From: a virus
IMG/VR virus record: IMGVR_UViG_3300027969_000014
Coordinates: 1 to 36,588 of that record
Reading direction: 5' to 3' (one strand)
Length of the DNA stretch: 36,588 nucleotides
The notes under the pieces were generated by a model, which saw only the letters and a list, made by a program, of their open reading frames with translations, was not told the origin of the DNA and did no database searches. The position numbers were made by a program, and so were the translations under genes. Below are positions 7,618-16,583 of this stretch, one piece after another. Numbering within the stretch: position 1 is the first letter of the stretch; each line of letters begins with the position of its first letter.

Positions 7618-7845
7618 TTATGTTGTGGTTTTTTGCTCATGCGCTAACTTATCACGATGTTTCTTCTCAAATTTCATCCATGAAGATGGAAAATGACCCG
7701 ACCACCCTTCCAAGTTAATGCTTGGAGCAGAAATTGTGCGATTGGCTGAACCACCGCACTCACACTGAGTTGTTTGTGCCTCATAATCACAAAGTCTCTC
7801 AATTCTGTGTCCACTTTCGCAGACAAATTCATAAATTCTTTTCAT
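7618..7845 (-). CDS. FmdB-like zinc-ribbon small protein
   Basis: This 75-residue protein begins MKRIYEFVCESGHRIE and has QCECGGSANRTIS next, the layout of FmdB-type zinc ribbons; the first knuckle has one Cys replaced (CESGH rather than CxxCG), with another Cys at residue 19. The C-terminal half is basic. Similar small proteins are common near terminase or capsid genes in environmental phages. Role unknown, possibly regulation or nucleic acid binding. Its start overlaps the end of the upstream gene by 17 bp. Confidence 0.6.
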   Translation of the reverse strand: MKRIYEFVCESGHRIERLCDYEAQTTQCECGGSANRTISAPSINLEGWSGHFPSSWMKFEKKHRDKLAHEQKTTT

Positions 7846-8068
7846 TCAATTCCTCGTAGGCTCGTTCACTGACCTCTTTCAAGGTTTTCAGCCAAGTCAA
7901 GATGGAAAGTTCACCTTTTTTGAACATTAAGGTCTTTTCATCAGGAATAACGCTCAGATTATTAAGCGACTCTATCATATTGTCAATATCAATAGTTAAA
8001 TCCTTCCAACCCTCTGTTGACATCATGTCAAAGCGGCTTTCATAGTATTTCTGAAGTTCTGGGTTCAT
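7829..8068 (-). CDS. 79-residue conserved helical protein
   Basis: The ATG at 8068 is preceded by TAGGA and is preferred over the longer open frame to 8107. The product reads MNPELQKYYESRFDMMSTEG and continues as two to three helices (WKDLTIDIDNMIESLNNL, then KKGELSILTWLKTL). The N-terminal YYExRFDMMxxEGWKD pattern is one I recall from many phages between terminase/portal and capsid genes, with no known function. It starts 7 bp after the APS kinase stop. Confidence 0.65.
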   Translation of the reverse strand: MNPELQKYYESRFDMMSTEGWKDLTIDIDNMIESLNNLSVIPDEKTLMFKKGELSILTWLKTLKEVSERAYEELNEKNL

Positions 8069-8075
8069 GGTGATC

Positions 8076-8510
8076 CTAAAATGCAAACTTCTTCTTTTTT
8101 GGTGCAATCATCTTGGCAATTTCTTCTGCGTAATATTGCATACCAAACTTGCCATCAACCCGTACATCGTGATTTTCTGGGGGTACAAATAACTTGTTTG
8201 TGTCCTCAAACGGGCTTTCTTTGATTCGGTCTACCCAAACAATGAAGTGAGCGCCAAAGGCTTCCCGTGTTTCAGGGGTAGGACAAACAAAATCAGCAAT
8301 CACATGAGCCCCATATCTAGATGCTATATCGCACAAAACACCCATACGCCTAGCCTGTTCAATGCGGTCTTTTACAGAGAATCCAAGGTCTTTGTTGATT
8401 TCCTTGCGTATTTCATCAGCATTAAAGTGAACGCAGGAAAGTTCCCTTGCCAAAGCTGTAGCCAAGGTGGTCTTACCCGAACTAGGCAAACCCATGATTA
8501 GTATTTTCAT
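8076..8510 (-). CDS. Adenylylsulfate (APS) kinase, CysC-like
   Basis: The family phosphorylates APS with ATP to give PAPS, the universal sulfate donor. The sequence shows a P-loop at residues 7-15 (GLPSSGKTT), the family-specific NKDLGFS at 39-45 with DRIEQARRMG just after, and a FVCPTPETRE strand at 74-83 that corresponds to the substrate-side loop of CysC. At 144 residues it is shorter than cellular CysC (about 200) but contains the core. It overlaps the sulfotransferase gene by four bases (ATGA), so the PAPS maker and a PAPS user are coupled. It could be a different nucleotide kinase, but the NKDLGFS match makes APS kinase the best reading. Confidence 0.85.
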   Translation of the reverse strand: MKILIMGLPSSGKTTLATALARELSCVHFNADEIRKEINKDLGFSVKDRIEQARRMGVLCDIASRYGAHVIADFVCPTPETREAFGAHFIVWVDRIKESPFEDTNKLFVPPENHDVRVDGKFGMQYYAEEIAKMIAPKKKKFAF

Positions 8511-9328
8511 CCCTTGACCTTATACAGTTGTTTTACGGCAAAGTCTGGTGCTGGTGTACGCCAAAAGTCTTTTCCTGCGTACTTCTCCCACACCGATTTA
8601 GGCAGGATAGATGGGCGCTCTTGCCAAGTTACTTCTTTCCTAACTGTGTGTAGGCTTTTCATGTTTAGTGCTTTGTCAAACACTTCGTTCTCGTACTCCA
8701 CGTTCTTAAAGTCGTGGTCAAAGTACTGCTTGCCGATGAACTGGTACAACTCGCGCATTACGCTCTCAGGCTGTTTGCAAAGCATCTCGTACTCCACCAA
8801 CATAATCATGTCGGGATTTAACAACAATCCTTCTTCCAAGAAATAGTATGGCTTAACAACTTGGCCTTCTTTCTTTACATCCATCAAGGCATCGCACCTT
8901 GTGGTGACTGTCTGCCGTGACTCATCATCTGTCAGGGTTGCGCCGTACAAAGAATTCTTGGCTGATATACGCTCAAAGCTATCCAATATCCAAGGCAAGT
9001 CCCGCACACAACAAATGATCTTAGTCTGTGGATATAGGTCTTTAAGGAGTGATGTCTTAGCAGTCCAGCCCCTGCTGGTGTCAAACACTGTGTTTGGTGT
9101 GACTGCTTTGTAGTAAGCCTCAAATACGTCTTTTAGTATTTGTTTGCGCCTGTCTTCATCTATCAAATGATTGCTCTCACTGCCCGTAATGACGTTGATG
9201 GTTGATGTAACAAATCCTTGCACGGGCGATGAGATGTCTGCATAAAACTCAGGGTTCTGGCGCAAGATAGCCGACAACAATGTCGAGCCTGATCGTGGCA
9301 AACCAGAGATGAAGAAAAACTCTTTCAT
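8507..9328 (-). CDS. PAPS-dependent sulfotransferase
   Basis: This 273-residue protein starts at the ATG at 9328, chosen because it forms an ATGA overlap with the upstream gene. The PAPS 5'-phosphosulfate loop is plain: SGLPRSGSTLLSAIL at residues 8-22. A TKIICCVRDLPW strand with its Arg matches the 3'-phosphate site region, and the C-terminal WQERPSILPKSVWEKY region is typical of sulfotransferase family 3-like enzymes. It transfers sulfate to a hydroxyl or amine, often on glycans. Its place between a fibre-associated gene and the capsid block suggests virion, tail-fibre or host-surface sulfation, which is inference. Confidence 0.85.
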   Translation of the reverse strand: MKEFFFISGLPRSGSTLLSAILRQNPEFYADISSPVQGFVTSTINVITGSESNHLIDEDRRKQILKDVFEAYYKAVTPNTVFDTSRGWTAKTSLLKDLYPQTKIICCVRDLPWILDSFERISAKNSLYGATLTDDESRQTVTTRCDALMDVKKEGQVVKPYYFLEEGLLLNPDMIMLVEYEMLCKQPESVMRELYQFIGKQYFDHDFKNVEYENEVFDKALNMKSLHTVRKEVTWQERPSILPKSVWEKYAGKDFWRTPAPDFAVKQLYKVKG

Positions 9329-9759
9329 GCTGCTGGAGTCTGGGCAACCCAATTAACTGTAGCCTCATCCCACTGATAACGCACATTGCCGCCGTTAATA
9401 ACGGCATCTGCTGGCCTTGCTACAGGTGCAGCCCATGTCATTGTGTCTGAGTAGCCAATCCATGATGGATAAGGTCTACGGGCTTCATGTTCTGCAGTTT
9501 TAGCCGTGTTGTACTCTGCCTCGGTCAAGACCTGTAACACACCAGCGATGGTAGTGTCGGCATCGTCATCGCAAGTGCCGTAATATTTTGGGGCTCTTAG
9601 GTATGTGCCATCGGATGCCACTTCAACAGGCCATGTTGAGCTATCGTGCCATAAATGCGTCCAACCCTTGACAGCAGGCATGGATGGGCCTGTGCGTTGT
9701 GGCTCGGCTGTGCAAACTATTTTGGTTACTGCGTCTACTTCGGTGATGCAAATGTACAT
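9325..9759 (-). CDS. Tail fibre-associated / fibre-assembly-like protein
   Basis: This 144-residue protein contains Trp/Pro-rich short repeats near the C-terminus (YPSWIGYSDTMTWAAPVARP, then RYQWDEATVNWVA) of a kind common in small phage tail-fibre partners and assembly chaperones. The N-terminal half holds aromatic strands (GWTHLWHDSSTWP). It follows the lectin-like gene and precedes the sulfotransferase with an ATGA overlap. The GGAG ribosome site supports the start. Assignment is by motif style and position. Confidence 0.55.
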   Translation of the reverse strand: MYICITEVDAVTKIVCTAEPQRTGPSMPAVKGWTHLWHDSSTWPVEVASDGTYLRAPKYYGTCDDDADTTIAGVLQVLTEAEYNTAKTAEHEARRPYPSWIGYSDTMTWAAPVARPADAVINGGNVRYQWDEATVNWVAQTPAA

Positions 9760-9777
9760 TGGGATGCTCCTGATAAA

Positions 9778-10416
9778 TTAAACTGCGACTCTGCGGATGG
9801 CGCGGACAGCGTAGGTGTAATCTTTATTAACACCGCCTTGAAAACCGCTGTTAAAGCTCTGCCTCCAGCCTTGCGTAGCAGAATTTTCAGTGCTTGACCA
9901 GTAAGGGTCAGTAGCAAACGCCTGTACGCCGCCGGATTGAAAGTCTGTTGCGGAGGTTTGAGCAGGTGTGCCACTTGTGTAATTGCTGCCGCGACTTGGA
10001 ACGGCATTGGTATTTGTGCCTGACGATGTGTTGTTGTTTACTGTACTAGGCTTTAAATTATAGTAACAAACCTCTAGCTCATTTTTAGCTGGCATATACC
10101 AGTCAGAAAAACCACCGATAGTTAAGCCTTCGCAAAATTGAGCAGCAGGATGGGTGACATCATTCATTGCCGCGCTGTTAGATGGGCCATCAATAACAGA
10201 TGTAGTTCCAGCGGTTGTCGTGTTTACTAGCTTCCATGCTTTAGCGGAGTTGTAAGCAGTAGATACTGGCCCAACCACAAGGTTGTGAGTTGCTACACCA
10301 GACACGCCAATTTGACCTGCATAAAAACCACCACCAAAAGCCTCACCAATTACTGTTGGGCCAGCAGGGGCAAAACTTCTTTGGTTTTGAAAAACAGCTT
10401 GTAGAGCACCACTCAT
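9778..10416 (-). CDS. C-type-lectin-like (DUF1566-style) tail protein, DGR-target-like
   Basis: This 212-residue protein begins MSGALQAVFQNQRSFAP, a frequent opening of phage virion proteins. From about residue 100 it carries a lectin-fold signature: GGFSDWYMPAKNELEV, then YWSSTENSATQGW and a terminal YAVRAIRRV. This is the layout of DUF1566 or formylglycine-type domains and of variable proteins diversified by DGRs (diversity-generating retroelements). A low-complexity Asn/Ser/Thr stretch sits at 125-155. No reverse transcriptase or template repeat was found in the genome. The start at 10416 gives an ATGA overlap with the fibre gene. Likely binds a receptor at the fibre tip. Confidence 0.75.
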   Translation of the reverse strand: MSGALQAVFQNQRSFAPAGPTVIGEAFGGGFYAGQIGVSGVATHNLVVGPVSTAYNSAKAWKLVNTTTAGTTSVIDGPSNSAAMNDVTHPAAQFCEGLTIGGFSDWYMPAKNELEVCYYNLKPSTVNNNTSSGTNTNAVPSRGSNYTSGTPAQTSATDFQSGGVQAFATDPYWSSTENSATQGWRQSFNSGFQGGVNKDYTYAVRAIRRVAV

Positions 10417-12491
10417 GTCAATCCACTCCCTGAAATAAGCCAAGTTGTTGAAGTCATTTTGATTGCAGTAGCTGAACCATATTGCGCCAAACTGCGTGAA
10501 CCAGTTGTACCAGCAGCACTTAAATACATTGTGTCTGTATTGATTGCAATAGTTACCACTTGACTTGTCATGTTTACAAATGTAATTGCAGTGCCAATTG
10601 GATAGGCTACAGACGAATTTGCAGGGATTGTAAATGTCCGAGCATTTGCATCGGTTGATGGATGAAAGATGTGCTTGCCAGCATCAGAAAGAACTAGCGT
10701 GTAAGCTGCGCTTTGGCTATTTTGAGGAATGTTTTTAAATCCGACTTCATTTGTACCATCAACTGTGCATGAAGATAAAGTGCCGCTTGATGGTGTACCT
10801 AAAGCAGGAGTTACAAAAGTAGGTGAATTAGCAAATACCAAAGCACCAGTACCAGTTTCATCTGTTACAGCACTAGCTAAATTTGCGCTTGAAGGAGTAC
10901 CTAAAAAAGTAGCTATTCCAGTGCCAAATGACGTAATTCCAGTACCACCATTAGCTACAGGCAACGTACCAGTAACACCCGTAGATAAAGGTAAACCTGT
11001 AGCATTAGTCAAAGTAACACTAGTTGGTGTACCCAAAATAGGAGTAACAAGTGTTGGGCTTGTGGAAAATACTAAGTTAGTAGATGTTGTTCCAGTTGCA
11101 CCAGATGCCGTATATCCAGTAATATTGTTAAAAGAAGTGATGCTTGCTGTAGAAGCACCAGTACCACCTCTATTTACTGCAACTGCTGTTCCATTCCATG
11201 TGGCACTGGTAATTGATCCAGCATAATCAAAAGTATTTGTTGACCAAGATACATTAGATGGGGCAATGTCATGCCTATCCCATGATCCAGCAGATATTGC
11301 ATTTGACAACAATGTCAATTGAACATAACCACCTGATGGTACAGAAACAATAAGCGATCCTGATGCGTTATTGACTGTTATAGCGCCACTGCTTTGGTTA
11401 TTATTAAAAAGGTATTGCACTCCATTTGCCAATGTAGTTGCATTTGGCAATTGGAATGTATGTCCACCAGAACCCGTAACAACATGAGAGTAAGCAGATG
11501 AAACTGTTAATGTTGTTGTTGTTCCAGCTGCCGCTGTTGATAAAAATGATGCAAGGAAAGTATTAGCTGTAACATTCTGACTTGAATCACGCAGAACAAC
11601 ACTGCTTGCACCTGAAGAAGTTGTAACACCCGTACCACCATTAGCAACAGGCAGTGCAGTACCTGACAAACTAATAGCTAATGTGCCACTGCTTGTAATT
11701 GGTGAGCCAGTAACTGATAAGAATGCAGGAACTGTTGCCGCAACACTGGTAACTGTGCCAGATCCACCACCTCCAGATGCTGTAATTGTCTGATTAGGCC
11801 AAGTGCCACTTACTGTAATATTTGTTCCTGCGACAATGCTAGGAGAAGCTGTACCAGTTCCTCCATTAGCTACAGCAAGAGTTCCACCTAATGTGATTGT
11901 CCCAGATGTTGTAATTGGGCCACCAGATGTAGTCAGTCCAGTTGAACCACCAGAAATAGCAACACTTGAAACTGTTCCACTACCACCACCACCACCAGCA
12001 CCACCACTGGTAATAACTTTAATGCGGTCTTGCAGATCTGTAGAAACAACTTCACCTACATTGATCTCTTGACCACTAGACAAAGCAATGATTAAAGAAC
12101 CATCAAAGTCGATGTTTGCGTTGACAACAGATACGCCATCAATACCATCTACACCATCTTTACCTTTTGGGCCTTGTGGCCCTTGAGCACCATCTTTACC
12201 ATCCCGACCAGCCTTACCATCTTTACCATCACGCCCGTCTTTACCATTAATACCATCACGACCATCTTTGATAGTGATGATGCGCTTTTCAAGGGTGCTG
12301 GTTACGTTGTCAAACTTTTGGCGAATGTCTGTGTCAATCTTCTTGAGTGATTGAACAACCATTTGAGCATTCTCAGCCGCCTTACGCTGCTGCATTTGCT
12401 TAACTTCTGACACAGAGTTGTTTACCGCATTAAAGATATTATCTGCAATGCCATCTACATTCCCATCATTGAAGATTTTATCTATTGCCAT
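10413..12491 (-). CDS. Long tail fibre with collagen-like stalk
   Basis: This is a 692-residue protein. Residues 1-75 are helical and probably bind the virion. Residues about 77-119 form a collagen-type G-X-Y stretch (DGRDGINGKDGRDGKDGKAG and onward). The rest is beta-rich and repetitive, with several GGTG units (LAVANGGTG, ALPVANGGTG, TLPVANGGTG) and repeated LGTPSS-type segments typical of trimeric phage fibres. The C-terminus (ANARTFTIPANSS onward) resembles a small beta domain. It overlaps the portal gene by 14 bp and has AGGAG upstream. It probably works with the lectin-like protein encoded next. Confidence 0.85.
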   Translation of the reverse strand: MAIDKIFNDGNVDGIADNIFNAVNNSVSEVKQMQQRKAAENAQMVVQSLKKIDTDIRQKFDNVTSTLEKRIITIKDGRDGINGKDGRDGKDGKAGRDGKDGAQGPQGPKGKDGVDGIDGVSVVNANIDFDGSLIIALSSGQEINVGEVVSTDLQDRIKVITSGGAGGGGGSGTVSSVAISGGSTGLTTSGGPITTSGTITLGGTLAVANGGTGTASPSIVAGTNITVSGTWPNQTITASGGGGSGTVTSVAATVPAFLSVTGSPITSSGTLAISLSGTALPVANGGTGVTTSSGASSVVLRDSSQNVTANTFLASFLSTAAAGTTTTLTVSSAYSHVVTGSGGHTFQLPNATTLANGVQYLFNNNQSSGAITVNNASGSLIVSVPSGGYVQLTLLSNAISAGSWDRHDIAPSNVSWSTNTFDYAGSITSATWNGTAVAVNRGGTGASTASITSFNNITGYTASGATGTTSTNLVFSTSPTLVTPILGTPTSVTLTNATGLPLSTGVTGTLPVANGGTGITSFGTGIATFLGTPSSANLASAVTDETGTGALVFANSPTFVTPALGTPSSGTLSSCTVDGTNEVGFKNIPQNSQSAAYTLVLSDAGKHIFHPSTDANARTFTIPANSSVAYPIGTAITFVNMTSQVVTIAINTDTMYLSAAGTTGSRSLAQYGSATAIKMTSTTWLISGSGLT

Positions 12492-14544
12492 TTGCCAACT
12501 CCTGATTTAAGTTTTGTAAAAACTCGTTTTCCATGTCTACTACAGTGCTTTTAGCATTATTCATCTGTAACTCGACAATTTTAGACTTGTTTTTAATGTC
12601 TGCTTCCTTGAGCATCAACTCGGCAATACGAACCCGCTTGTCAAACTCTCTAGATGCTTGGTCATCTTCATTGGGAAGGTTCTTAGTCATCGCCGCCATG
12701 TTCTTTGCCTGTACTTCTTGTGGCAATAACTGCGCTTCAACAGACAATTTGATAGCTTCTGCTTTGTTTTGCTCTGCTTGGCTAGTCTGAACAGCAATAT
12801 TTGCCTGTGCAGCTTGCATTGCTAACTCTGCTTGCATCTGTTGCATCTGCTGTGCTTCAGGATTGGGCTTACTCATCTCATCCAAAGCCGCCATCATCTC
12901 GTATCTGTTGCTTAAACTTGAGTTAGCGATGATTCCTTTGAGAATTACAGGCAAAACAGGTGTATTTGGGCCAAGAGTCTGCAACAAACCAATGAATTGC
13001 TGCTGTTCATACTCTCGAGCAATGATTCCAAGGGTTGCAGTAGGGATGAAGTTCATGTCTACAGAGGGATAACGCTCTGGATCGAACTGCATGAACCTGA
13101 AAGCCGCCTTTTTGATGAACGGCACAAGGAAATCTTCTTGGAAGTTGACCAATGTACGCTTGTACTTCTTGATGATGGAGGCCACAGCCATCGACATACC
13201 GCCACCATCACGGCTTGACTGAGAAACCATGCCGTTTGAGTCCAATGTCCCAGTAGCTTGCAACAACATACGCTCAAAATCTTTGGCAGTTGCTAGGTTA
13301 TTGGGGTCACTCTGACCAAACTTGAATGGATACAGGATTTCATTGGGGTTGCCATTAGTGAGAATAGCTTTACCAGCCTTAATCTCAAACTTCATGCCAC
13401 GGGGCAGTCTAGTTGCATCCATCGCAACCATAGGGGCAGTGGTCAAAGCGAGTGAATCCAAGTGAGCCCGAGTCTGAGCATCAATAGCTTTCTGCATATT
13501 GAAGGCTTTTTCCACTGTACCTCGCCCCAACAAGCGATTAGGCACTGTATCGTCTTGGTACGACAACACTGGCCTGTCTTTCATCATGTATGGGTTTTCT
13601 TCAGCCTTGAGCAACATACCATCGTTGGCAATTACGACAATAGCCTCGACCATATCTGAGTAATCTTCAGCAGCAGAGTTCTCAGGGAACAACTCAACAA
13701 TGTCTTTGTTCTCAGCCATGTTGTTTAAATACTCACGGGGTACTAACCCATAGTATGTCAACAACAGAACCTTCTCATCTTGGTACTGGCTTACCTCTTG
13801 GGTAGGCTCTAAATCAGTATCTTCATAGGTGGGCGTGATGTCTACCTTGCGATAGATGCCTTTTTCGATTCCCTCTACAACCTTGTGAATTGAGACGTAT
13901 TTCTCAATAGCCACGCCCATACAGTCATCAATGGAAGTACCATTTGGGTCAAACAAGAAGTTCTTGGGATTGATAGGCATGATCTTGACAGCAATCCTGT
14001 CTCTCTCCATCACGCCAATAGCAGCTTGTCCCTGTTGATTAGGGATAGGCTGAGTAGAAGGAATATATTCTTTCTCAGTCTTGACGATGATCTCGCCAAT
14101 GCCTGTTCCATAGATTTCAGCCATCAACTCGATCTGGTCGATAGATTTTCTGATCTTGTCTTTCTTGAAGTCTTCCATCAACTGATTCTTGATTTGCTCA
14201 ACATCTATAGGGTTTCCACCTATATCTTGAATGTTGTCTTCAATATCAAAGAAGTCGCCTTGACCAAAGATAGCTTCCATGATCTCAGCATGGCGAGTCT
14301 CTACGGCTTGTTGTGTGGCAGGGGTAACAATGCGGCTACGCTCAGACTCACGGGTCTTGTCTTCAGAAGCCCACTGACCACGGAAGATGCGCTCATACTC
14401 AAGCCAGTCAGGAAGAAAGTTGGTGTCTCTATAGTCACGCCACTTAGTGCAATGGTCAGTAACAAAAGCCGTCAGTTCTTTGTCAGCTTCAGTCGGCTGA
14501 TAAAACTCGTTTTGCTTTAACTTGACTTCTTTGTCTGTTGCCAT
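12478..14544 (-). CDS. Portal (head-tail connector) protein
   Basis: This 688-residue protein lies directly downstream of the large terminase. The N-terminal part has WLEYERIFRGQWASEDKTRE and a SRIVTPATQQAVETRHAEI segment common to large podovirus portals. The middle includes RDRIAVKIMPINPKNFLFDP and a DRPVLSYQDD loop, and the C-terminal 120 residues are Gln/Ala-rich helices (QQMQQMQAELAMQAAQAN), fitting the barrel or crown. Portals form the dodecameric DNA entry ring. The size is at the upper end of the family. The ATG is preceded by AAAGGG. Confidence 0.85.
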   Translation of the reverse strand: MATDKEVKLKQNEFYQPTEADKELTAFVTDHCTKWRDYRDTNFLPDWLEYERIFRGQWASEDKTRESERSRIVTPATQQAVETRHAEIMEAIFGQGDFFDIEDNIQDIGGNPIDVEQIKNQLMEDFKKDKIRKSIDQIELMAEIYGTGIGEIIVKTEKEYIPSTQPIPNQQGQAAIGVMERDRIAVKIMPINPKNFLFDPNGTSIDDCMGVAIEKYVSIHKVVEGIEKGIYRKVDITPTYEDTDLEPTQEVSQYQDEKVLLLTYYGLVPREYLNNMAENKDIVELFPENSAAEDYSDMVEAIVVIANDGMLLKAEENPYMMKDRPVLSYQDDTVPNRLLGRGTVEKAFNMQKAIDAQTRAHLDSLALTTAPMVAMDATRLPRGMKFEIKAGKAILTNGNPNEILYPFKFGQSDPNNLATAKDFERMLLQATGTLDSNGMVSQSSRDGGGMSMAVASIIKKYKRTLVNFQEDFLVPFIKKAAFRFMQFDPERYPSVDMNFIPTATLGIIAREYEQQQFIGLLQTLGPNTPVLPVILKGIIANSSLSNRYEMMAALDEMSKPNPEAQQMQQMQAELAMQAAQANIAVQTSQAEQNKAEAIKLSVEAQLLPQEVQAKNMAAMTKNLPNEDDQASREFDKRVRIAELMLKEADIKNKSKIVELQMNNAKSTVVDMENEFLQNLNQELANGNR

Positions 14545-14554
14545 TTATATCCCT

Positions 14555-15814
14555 TTAAATGCCACTTATTATGTCAAGAGGCTCCCACTCATCTTCTTGG
14601 TCATCAACAAAGTATGAGGTCACAGCCAGTTGGTCAATGTAGGAAAGAGCATCGGGCAAGTCATCGTGAACACCTTGGGCAGGAAACATTAAGATTTGAT
14701 CCTTAAATTCTGTCCAATCTTCCTCAGAGTTCAGCACAATACGCCCATGCTCAAACCTTCCTTGGAGACTCCAGATAATCCTGTCAGTCTTTTTCCTGTT
14801 GCCATGCGTTAAGTCAACTATATGCGAATATACATTATTTTTCCGCATTAAGTCTGACAAATATGGCAAAACTGCATTTTTTAATGCTCCACGCTCAATT
14901 CCAACGCTCAAAGGTCGGTATTCCCGCATCTTTAGCAAAATCGTGGCAGCAGTCTCCCTGATGTCCCACCTACCAAAAGCAATCTCTTTTACAAACCATT
15001 TGCCATCATCAGTCACCTTAACCACAGCAATGGCAGTCTGATCTAGCCTTTTCTTTGAGTTAGCCGCCTGTCTAGCTACTTCCTCAAATCCAGCCAAGTC
15101 ACAGGCTATGAAGTAAGAACCATACTCAGGCTCAGTCCCGTATTTAATCCACTCTTCTTTAAAGACATCGCTACCCGCATTGTCAAAAGATGCCATATAC
15201 TCTTGCTTAAAAGCGAAGCTTGATAGGGATTTCTTTGCGCTCTCGATTTCAGCAGGGTCGATTAAAGGGTTGTCTTTGGTGGTGAAATGCCAACTTTTCC
15301 AGTCTGAGTCTTCTTCTGACATTCCGAGTTTAAATACGTCATAGAAGAAATTGCGACCCTTGGGAGTGCCGATGAACATAGCTCGGCCTTTCTTATCAGA
15401 CAAAGACGCACGAATAACCTGTTCCCATGCTTCAGGTTTGATGTCTGCAACCTCGTCAAGCACAGCGTAGGTGAGCGACACTCCTCGCAAAGTATCTGGT
15501 CGGTCTGCTCCTCGGACATAGATCTTTGCTCCGTTTATCAAGGTAATGTCCATATTATTGATGTGGCTGGCTTGGATAACCTCCCTGCCCAACTCCATCA
15601 ATACATCCCAAATAATCTGTCTAGCCTGACCATTGGTAGGCGCAACATAAAGCACAGCAGAACCAGCAGTACACTGCAAACCCTCAATCAACAGGGTAAT
15701 GGCTGAGAGTCTTGACTTACCGCAACGCCGACCAGCAGCAATAACTTTAAACCTTGTTTTATCAGCAAAAACCTCTTGTTGCCAAGGGAGGAGGCTAAAG
15801 TTCAGATCAGACAT
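14555..15814 (-). CDS. Terminase large subunit
   Basis: This 419-residue packaging ATPase and nuclease has a Walker A at 26-34 (AAGRRCGKS), a Walker B at about 115-121 (TYAVLDE), a coupling motif near 146 (MFIGTPKGR) and the nuclease acid in YFIACDLAG with a second acid in DQTAIAVV downstream. A final DDLPDALSYIDQL matches the third nuclease acid region. This is a Terminase_6-type protein. It overlaps the small-subunit candidate upstream by 8 bp and stands 10 bp from the portal start. Confidence 0.9.
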   Translation of the reverse strand: MSDLNFSLLPWQQEVFADKTRFKVIAAGRRCGKSRLSAITLLIEGLQCTAGSAVLYVAPTNGQARQIIWDVLMELGREVIQASHINNMDITLINGAKIYVRGADRPDTLRGVSLTYAVLDEVADIKPEAWEQVIRASLSDKKGRAMFIGTPKGRNFFYDVFKLGMSEEDSDWKSWHFTTKDNPLIDPAEIESAKKSLSSFAFKQEYMASFDNAGSDVFKEEWIKYGTEPEYGSYFIACDLAGFEEVARQAANSKKRLDQTAIAVVKVTDDGKWFVKEIAFGRWDIRETAATILLKMREYRPLSVGIERGALKNAVLPYLSDLMRKNNVYSHIVDLTHGNRKKTDRIIWSLQGRFEHGRIVLNSEEDWTEFKDQILMFPAQGVHDDLPDALSYIDQLAVTSYFVDDQEDEWEPLDIISGI

Positions 15815-16202
15815 CTTTACTTTCTATATCTTCAGCTTCTACTGTGTTTTCACCAATGGTGACACCACCAATGCCTGAGATCGTAATGTTTACAGCACTT
15901 CTCTGATTCTTCTCTTTTTCAAACAGAGTAACGGGAAGCATCCTATCCATGCACAGTTTCAGTGCAGCCATCTGTGCAGGGTGGTCATCATCAAGGGCAA
16001 TCTGAACAGTCTTTTGGACAACATTGACTCCAGCACTGTTTATCAACAAATCCTTGAGTTCTTTGACCCTTTGATTCTCAGTCTTGGGCAACATAGCTAT
16101 TGGCTTGGAATCAGCATACTTTGCCATAGTCAACTTACCAGAACCCTTGGGTCGACCCTTGGTTTTCTTTAGGTTATCAGGGAGTGCATCTACTACGTTC
16201 AT
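15807..16202 (-). CDS. Putative terminase small subunit
   Basis: This 131-residue protein is the first gene of the leftward late block, overlapping the large terminase by 8 bp. The N-terminus is basic (LKKTKGRPKGSGK), residues about 40-90 are helical (VKELKDLLINSAGVNVVQK and DDHPAQMAALKLCMDRML) and the C-terminus is acidic. This fits DNA-recognition proteins of podovirus packaging, but I see no decisive motif and name it by position. The ribosome site before the ATG is weak. Confidence 0.6.
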   Translation of the reverse strand: MNVVDALPDNLKKTKGRPKGSGKLTMAKYADSKPIAMLPKTENQRVKELKDLLINSAGVNVVQKTVQIALDDDHPAQMAALKLCMDRMLPVTLFEKEKNQRSAVNITISGIGGVTIGENTVEAEDIESKDV

Positions 16203-16382
16203 CTTTTATCCAGTGAAGGGAAGTTAGTGCGTACTTTACATGAGAATTGTTTTCTTGTATAGTGACATCAAACGGGGGCATCACCCACCCCTCTATGCGG
16301 TTGAGCCGACCAAGTAGGATAAACGTAGTGAACCATGTGGTACTCCAGTAAAGAGTAATCTTGAACAGGGCCTGTAGCGTGG

Positions 16383-16462
16383 AGTGATCGATCTGACAGT
16401 CATCACTAACTTAGTATAAACGAGAGGCTCTCCTTTAAAAGGATCACCCCCACTCACGGGTG
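16383..16462. other. Cluster of four small palindromes, possible leader RNA or promoter
   Basis: AGTGAT (16383-16388) pairs with ATCACT (16402-16407). GAGAG-G-CTCTC (16422-16432) and CCTTT-A-AAAGG (16432-16442) follow, then CACCC (16445) pairs with GGGTG (16458). On the minus strand TATACT (plus 16413-16418) could be a -10 element for the late genes, though its -35 is poor. Promoter and RNA-structure readings are both tentative. Confidence 0.3.
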
Positions 16463-16583
16463 TCTACTCTTGTTCGTCAACTAATCGAAGTAAGCATTTA
16501 CTTGTTAACGCTACGATTGGCTTTTCCAGTGTGGAGGAGGGTACACAAATATTTACACACAGCACACTACCCCTCCCCCCCAT

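Noticed and set aside
10729-11226. 165-codon plus-strand open frame opposite the tail fibre
   Set aside because: It is the antisense of GGTG/Thr-rich fibre codons, with a monotone Val/Pro composition, and has no ribosome site. Shadow of the real gene.
14026-14520. 164-codon plus-strand open frame opposite the portal
   Set aside because: Antisense of the portal gene; the Ser/Leu-rich product has no recognisable motif.
16250-16480. Possible tRNA or structured RNA in the control region
   Set aside because: No acceptor-stem pairing together with a T-loop GTTC-A pattern could be made. Only separate short palindromes are present, so they are reported as such.
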